Source of the DNA: Deltaproteobacteria bacterium GWC2_55_46
GTDB lineage: Bacteria > Desulfobacterota > GWC2-55-46
Direction of reading: 5' to 3'
DNA length: 64,000 bases
Assembly (NCBI GenBank): GCA_001595385.3
Contig: LVEI03000001.1
Span: forward strand, 496,001-560,000
A program made the position numbers and the translations under genes. Within the stretch, counting starts at the first letter, position 1. Each line of letters begins with the position of its first letter. This document shows, one piece after another, positions 62,389 through 64,000 of the stretch. The notes beneath the pieces are model-generated. The model did no database searches. It was not told the origin of the DNA and saw only the letters and a program-made list of their open reading frames with translations.

Positions 62389-63648
62389 CTACAGAAGCTC
62401 GATCACATGCGCGACTTTCGCTTTGACGCCGAACCTGTGGAGTCCATCCCTAAGCTGGACCATGCATCCGGGGCAGGCTGTCGTGACTATTTCAGCGCCG
62501 GAGTTTTTTACGTTCTCGGCCTTTTTCCGGGCTATCTCCATCGACAGCTCGTAGTTGGAGTACATGAGGCCGCCTCCGAGTCCGCAGCACAGACAAGGGT
62601 TCTTCATCTCTTTCAACGCGGCCCCGCCCATCTGGATGACCTGTCTCGGCTCTTCCCTCAGGCCCTGCGCCCTGCCAAGATGGCATGGGTCGTGGTAGGT
62701 CACTATCCTCTTGGGCCCGTTGCCGCCACCCGTGTTTTTAAAGCCGAGGTCGTTTATCAGCAGCTCCGAGATATCCCTTACCTTGGCCGATACCTTATCA
62801 AGGCGCTCTTTTAATTCAGGCCTGTCCGAAAGCAGCTCTTTCATGACGTGCTTCAGTCCATGTCCGCATGTGGCGCATGAGGTGGCTATGAAATCGCACT
62901 CGGCGGACTCCAACACCTCGAGGTTCTTTAACGCCATCTCGGAAGCGGCCTTTATATCCCCCATCGCATATGCCGGCATCCCGCAGCAGACCTGCCCCTG
63001 TGGCACGAACGCGTCCGCCCCGGCCCGCCGTATTACATCAAGCGATTTGACGCCAAGGTCAGGCATCATGTAGTTTATGCCGCAGCCAGAGTAGAATGCC
63101 ACCATGGGCCTGCCTGTTCTATCTTCACCTGACAGGGCCTTGACATCCGGAAGGTCGAGGAAAAAAGTATCGGCAAGCGGGGGGACAAGCCTGCCGTCTC
63201 CCACGAGCGGGAGCGAAAACCTTGATACGAGCCCGGTACCTGCTGAAGACTCTTTAAAAAGAAGGCCCTGCAGCCTGCCGGCAAGCTTGAACCCTAATCC
63301 CAGGAGCCCGCCGGGCTCTTTAAGGTTCCTGAATATCAGGGAAGCGGCCAGCGGGACCCCCTGCTTGTCTATCGCGTCGGCCCTTGCCGCGGTGAATATG
63401 GCGATCGTGTCCACCCCGTTGGGACAGTTCGAACGACAAGCACCGCACAGGGTGCACTCCTTAAGGTGCTTGAGATATACATCCGTGAGGCCGAACTCGC
63501 CCTTCGAGTACGCCTGGACGAGCGACACCCTTCCGCGCGGGGAAGCGGTCTCTTTATCCAGCACCTTTGTCGTGGGGCAAGTGGCCCTGCATGTGCCGCA
63601 GCGCACGCATTTATCTATCGCGTCCTCAAGTAGCTCTAACGTCTTCAT
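62389..63648 (-). CDS. Fe-S oxidoreductase subunit (GlcF/LutA-like)
   Basis: A 419-residue protein with two 4Fe-4S motifs, CVRCGTCRATCP (Cys14, 17, 20, 24) and CTLCGACRSNCP (65, 68, 71, 75), and two CCG domains (CCGMPAYAMGD and CCGLGGGLMYSNYELSM) that bind another cluster. It works with an FAD-linked oxidase (next gene, four-base overlap) to oxidise a 2-hydroxyacid such as glycolate or lactate and pass electrons to the respiratory chain. The exact substrate is unknown. Confidence 0.92.
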   Translation of the reverse strand: MKTLELLEDAIDKCVRCGTCRATCPTTKVLDKETASPRGRVSLVQAYSKGEFGLTDVYLKHLKECTLCGACRSNCPNGVDTIAIFTAARADAIDKQGVPLAASLIFRNLKEPGGLLGLGFKLAGRLQGLLFKESSAGTGLVSRFSLPLVGDGRLVPPLADTFFLDLPDVKALSGEDRTGRPMVAFYSGCGINYMMPDLGVKSLDVIRRAGADAFVPQGQVCCGMPAYAMGDIKAASEMALKNLEVLESAECDFIATSCATCGHGLKHVMKELLSDRPELKERLDKVSAKVRDISELLINDLGFKNTGGGNGPKRIVTYHDPCHLGRAQGLREEPRQVIQMGGAALKEMKNPCLCCGLGGGLMYSNYELSMEIARKKAENVKNSGAEIVTTACPGCMVQLRDGLHRFGVKAKVAHVIELL

Positions 63649-64000
63649 CTCAAAAACCCGGCTTTGCTCGTTTCTGGCTCCGCTTCAACGGCCTTCGGGA
63701 ATATCTTGCCGGGGTTAAGGATACCCCTGGGGTCAAGGGCCGCCTTTATCTTTTTCATGGCATCTATCGCGACAGGCGTAAGCTCCATCCCGATATACCT
63801 GGACTTGGCGGTGCCGACCCCGTGCTCGCCTGAGATGGTCCCGCCAAGGCCGACAGTCAGCCTGAATACGTCTGTGACCGCGTCCAGGGCGCTTGCGGCT
63901 TCGACCGGGTCTTTTTTGTCGTACATCACGTTCACGTGGATATTGCCGTCCCCGGCGTGGCCGAAGCTCGCGATAAGCACCCCCCGGTCTTTCGATATGC
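63645..64000 (-). CDS. FAD-linked oxidase (GlcD-like), C-terminal fragment
   Basis: The gene is cut by the right edge of the window; only the last 118 or so residues are visible. The segment FGHAGDGNIHVNVMYD and GGTISGEHGVGTAKSRYIGM and LNPGKIFP are the C-terminal FAD-oxidase domain of glycolate/D-lactate dehydrogenases. It overlaps the Fe-S subunit by four bases. The N-terminal FAD-binding part lies outside. Confidence 0.9.
   Translation of the reverse strand, partial: ISKDRGVLIASFGHAGDGNIHVNVMYDKKDPVEAASALDAVTDVFRLTVGLGGTISGEHGVGTAKSRYIGMELTPVAIDAMKKIKAALDPRGILNPGKIFPKAVEAEPETSKAGFLR

Overview
The window looks like chromosomal DNA of a Gram-negative anaerobe related to the former Deltaproteobacteria (Thermodesulfobacteriota). 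The evidence is a full LPS-transport set (lptA, lptB, lptC, lptE, kdsC), a rplU-rpmA-obg-proB-proA run, an rpoN-hpf-ptsN-hprK-rapZ block with PTS proteins, PEP-CTERM proteins and an hgcA-hgcB pair. That placement is inferred from gene content and order, not from a phylogeny. Almost every stretch is coding. I found no tRNA, rRNA, CRISPR array or intact insertion sequence.

Layout. 1-5.2 kb (minus): a truncated gene, a DUF4388 protein, proA, proB, obg, rpmA, rplU. 5.3-12.5 kb: an MFS transporter, a DUF3108 protein, a small secreted protein, mobB-mobA-mazG, murJ, rpsT. 12.5-17 kb: an unlisted 51-residue membrane protein beside two REP-like palindromes, then holA, lptE, leuS. 17-25 kb: a TlpA-like lipoprotein, a beta-hydroxyacid dehydrogenase, an unknown 120-residue protein, a DUF4105/DUF3015 pair, two PEP-CTERM genes that each carry a -24/-12 (sigma-54) promoter, and proS. 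25-36 kb: a PpiD-like chaperone, then a rod-shape operon (mreB, mreC, mreD, mrdA, rodA) that runs through pgpA, pncC and thpR to recA and pilT. 36-40 kb: recX, alaS. 39.9-42.1 kb (minus): an AbrB-like gene, hgcA, hgcB and a CZB-domain gene, which is the mercury-methylation locus. 42.3-47 kb: TPR, BamD-like, two CheW and one CheA. 47-50 kb: ahcY and metK. 50-60 kb: PTS EI, HPr, EIIB-Man, EIIA-Man, rapZ, hprK, ptsN, hpf, rpoN, lptB, lptA, lptC, kdsC. 60-64 kb: a GH57 glucanotransferase and a GlcF/GlcD-like oxidoreductase cut by the window end.

How it works together. The most notable system is hgcAB (HgcA has the cap-helix motif NVWCAAGK; HgcB has two 4Fe-4S motifs and a C-terminal Cys-Cys). It sits behind a near-consensus sigma-70 promoter whose start region carries three ATCAGA repeats at an exact 9-bp period. 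All four proteins of the locus carry vicinal cysteine pairs, which suggests a thiol-based metal-handling module. Separately, the rpoN gene in this window can account for the sigma-54 promoters of the two PEP-CTERM genes. The PTS block has kinase, phosphocarrier and EIIA/EIIB parts but no sugar-permease subunit, so it looks regulatory.

Other points of interest are two consecutive genes (pgpA, thpR) whose only sensible starts are not AUG, GUG or UUG although each has a good Shine-Dalgarno sequence, and a dispersed imperfect palindrome whose end coincides with gene stop codons.
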